DNA from: Pelargonium cotyledonis
Lineage: Eukaryota; Streptophyta; Magnoliopsida; Geraniales; Geraniaceae
Direction: 5' to 3'
Assembly (NCBI GenBank): GCA_036897625.1
Contig: JAYMTA010001188.1
Coordinates: 1-21,312 of the forward strand
Length of the DNA stretch: 21,312 nucleotides
The translations under genes and the position numbers were made by a program. The notes under the pieces were generated by a model. It did no database searches. It worked only from the letters and a program-made list of their open reading frames with translations, and had not been told where the DNA came from. Below are positions 20,100 through 21,312 of the stretch, in pieces; positions within the stretch are counted from its first letter, which is position 1, and every line of letters starts with the position of its first letter.

Positions 20100-20520
20100 G
20101 ATGCGCTTGTTTGATTCAGGTCAAAACAAACACATTAGATTGTTTTGCCTTCTTGTCCACGTTCATTATAGAATTTTTCTAAGTGTTAACATTGTTCTAA
20201 GTCTCAAGTGTTGTTCGTCAAGCTTGGTCGTACGTTGGTAAGCTCCGTCGGCAATGTCCATCGACCTGTCACGAACACACTAAGAAACAATGACTCAGGG
20301 TGGTGTTTCTGGGATGCCGCCTCAGGCGTAAGAATGAGATCTCGACTAGCAAACAAGAAGCTCCTGAGAGTGTTTTAGAGAGAGAAAATATTCTTAAGAG
20401 AATAAAGATCCATTTTCTCTTATAAGGAAGGGGTATATATACTAACCCCAAGTTGGTGCCACATGTCATGCGTAGTTCTTCGAAATCAAAATGGGTTCCA
20501 CTTGGGTGACTTGGAGCGTT
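20100..20520 (+). repeat. Dispersed repeat, copy B (copy A at 5.7 kb)
   Basis: Collinear with 5697-6120: the TGATGCGCTTGTTTGATTCAG block at 20099-20119, GGGATGCCGCCTCA near 20310, GAATGAGATCTCGA near 20332, GTTTTAGAGAGAGAAAA near 20372, a TATATATAC word near 20435, and GGTTCCACTTGG near 20491. Copies share orientation and block order but are diverged. No protein domain seen. Confidence 0.55.
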
Positions 20521-20830
20521 GAAGGTGGCGCATTGCGCGCTTGTAGGGCGAGATCGACCACTTCCGTTTGTTTCGTGAATTGGGAGCGTACGACGAAAGC
20601 CTTGGAGCCTTGACTTCCAAGCGCGCTGCGCGCGGGCGTCAGACATGGCCGACAGTTCCCGTACGATCCTTAGCTTCTCGTACGGACGGATGGATGTTGG
20701 CTGAATGGCGCTCTCGCGACGGTCGTCCTGACAAGGCATTTCTGGTTGACCTCCCTTGGCTTCCCGTACGGACGGATGGATGTTGGCCGGATGGACACCC
20801 TTCATGTAGGAGTTGTTTTCAAGATTAATA
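20521..20830. repeat. GC-rich segment with a 29-bp direct repeat
   Basis: The segment from GCTTCTCGTACGGACGGATG at 20673 through GTTGGCTG recurs at 20759 with two differences, a period of 86 bp. Frames open on both strands (20269-20805 minus, 20568-20828 plus) lie across it and have no recognisable domain. It probably continues the repeat family of copy B. Confidence 0.55.
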
Positions 20831-21312
20831 CAAACGCAACACGTTAACGTGCCATACGTCTAAAATGGGCAGCTCTTAATGCCGGTGGCACGTGCTGTAT
20901 ATCGGGAGACTAGAAGCGCAAATGTAGCATTGATGGTTTAAACATGTAAACTACGCATGTTTTTCGTAGTGTGATTTATGATTTGTTTAGCATTGGATAT
21001 ACATTGATGAATTACACCAAGTAGTACTTAAATATAACTTGGATACAATATATATTATAATAACACCCCTTCATGGTTTCACATAATTCTATAACTCATC
21101 TATCAATATACATAAATTTCTTATCATTATTAATTGTTTAAATAATAATTACATTAATTGTTTAAAATGTTTTTTTTTTTTCAACCCATAACATTTCTAA
21201 ATCATTAGATTTAAATGTTTAAAATATAAGGGCATCTCTGGGATATAGCTCTCTCTCTCTCTCTCTCTCTATCATATTCCATGATTATTCTATCCTCTCA
21301 CAATATATTCAG
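20831..21312. other. AT-rich intergenic DNA with a CT microsatellite
   Basis: No gene seen. A perfect (CT)11 run lies at 21249-21270 and a T-run at about 21171-21181. GGCACGTGC near 20886 includes a CACGTG G-box core, of unknown relevance. Confidence 0.5.

Noticed and set aside
20269..20828. 178-codon minus and 86-codon plus open frames
   Set aside because: They overlap each other across a direct repeat and dispersed-repeat copy B, with no recognisable domain.
1..21312. CRISPR array, operon, or bacterial-type gene cluster
   Set aside because: The sequence is plant nuclear DNA; the repeats have no CRISPR-like spacing with unique spacers and there is no prokaryotic gene organisation.

Overview
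The window is nuclear DNA from a flowering plant, most likely a eudicot. It is AT-rich, with GT-AG introns, microsatellites and fragments of plant transposon families. It holds one clear and apparently intact protein-coding gene, on the + strand at 9293-17973. Joining 16 exons gives an uninterrupted 748-residue protein that I recognise as OEP80 (TOC75-V), the Omp85/BamA-family beta-barrel protein of the plastid outer envelope. All 15 introns are GT-AG, reading phase holds across every junction, and the protein ends at a natural TGA.

Layout. 1-354: nothing recognisable. 355-1220: an element flanked by strong inverted repeats of about 40 bp. 1221-2170: AT-rich, with a weaker inverted repeat. 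2171-2840 and 5245-5640: the two halves of an older repeat with a promoter-like segment (four TGACRTCA-type motifs and a TATA box), split by a 2.4 kb CACTA-like DNA transposon at 2841-5244. That transposon has dense subterminal repeats around AGCTACGG and carries gene-like segments. 5640-7771: degenerate repeats, including a foldback, a dispersed repeat seen again at 20.1-20.5 kb, a direct repeat and two tandem arrays. 7772-9060: no gene. 9060-9292: promoter and leader of OEP80, with a site II motif, two telo-box motifs and a pyrimidine-rich TTC repeat. 9293-17973: OEP80, with a threefold tandem repeat inside intron 1 and a 2.1 kb intron 6. 18532-19859: a Mutator-like element with roughly 100-bp terminal inverted repeats, a tandemly duplicated left end and a GC-rich cargo. 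19951-20060: a tRNA-derived SINE-like copy. 20.1-20.8 kb: the second copy of the dispersed repeat plus a short direct repeat. The remainder is AT-rich with a CT microsatellite.

The OEP80 product is expected to insert or assemble beta-barrel proteins in the plastid outer envelope. No other gene in the window appears to work with it; its surroundings are transposon-derived. The most unusual structures are the nested CACTA-like insertion just downstream of a TATA box, the Mutator-like element with a duplicated terminus and GC-rich cargo, and the degenerate tandem arrays at 6.9-7.65 kb. I did not find a convincing new multi-gene system. All identifications come from reading the sequence and from memory of the families; no database search was run.
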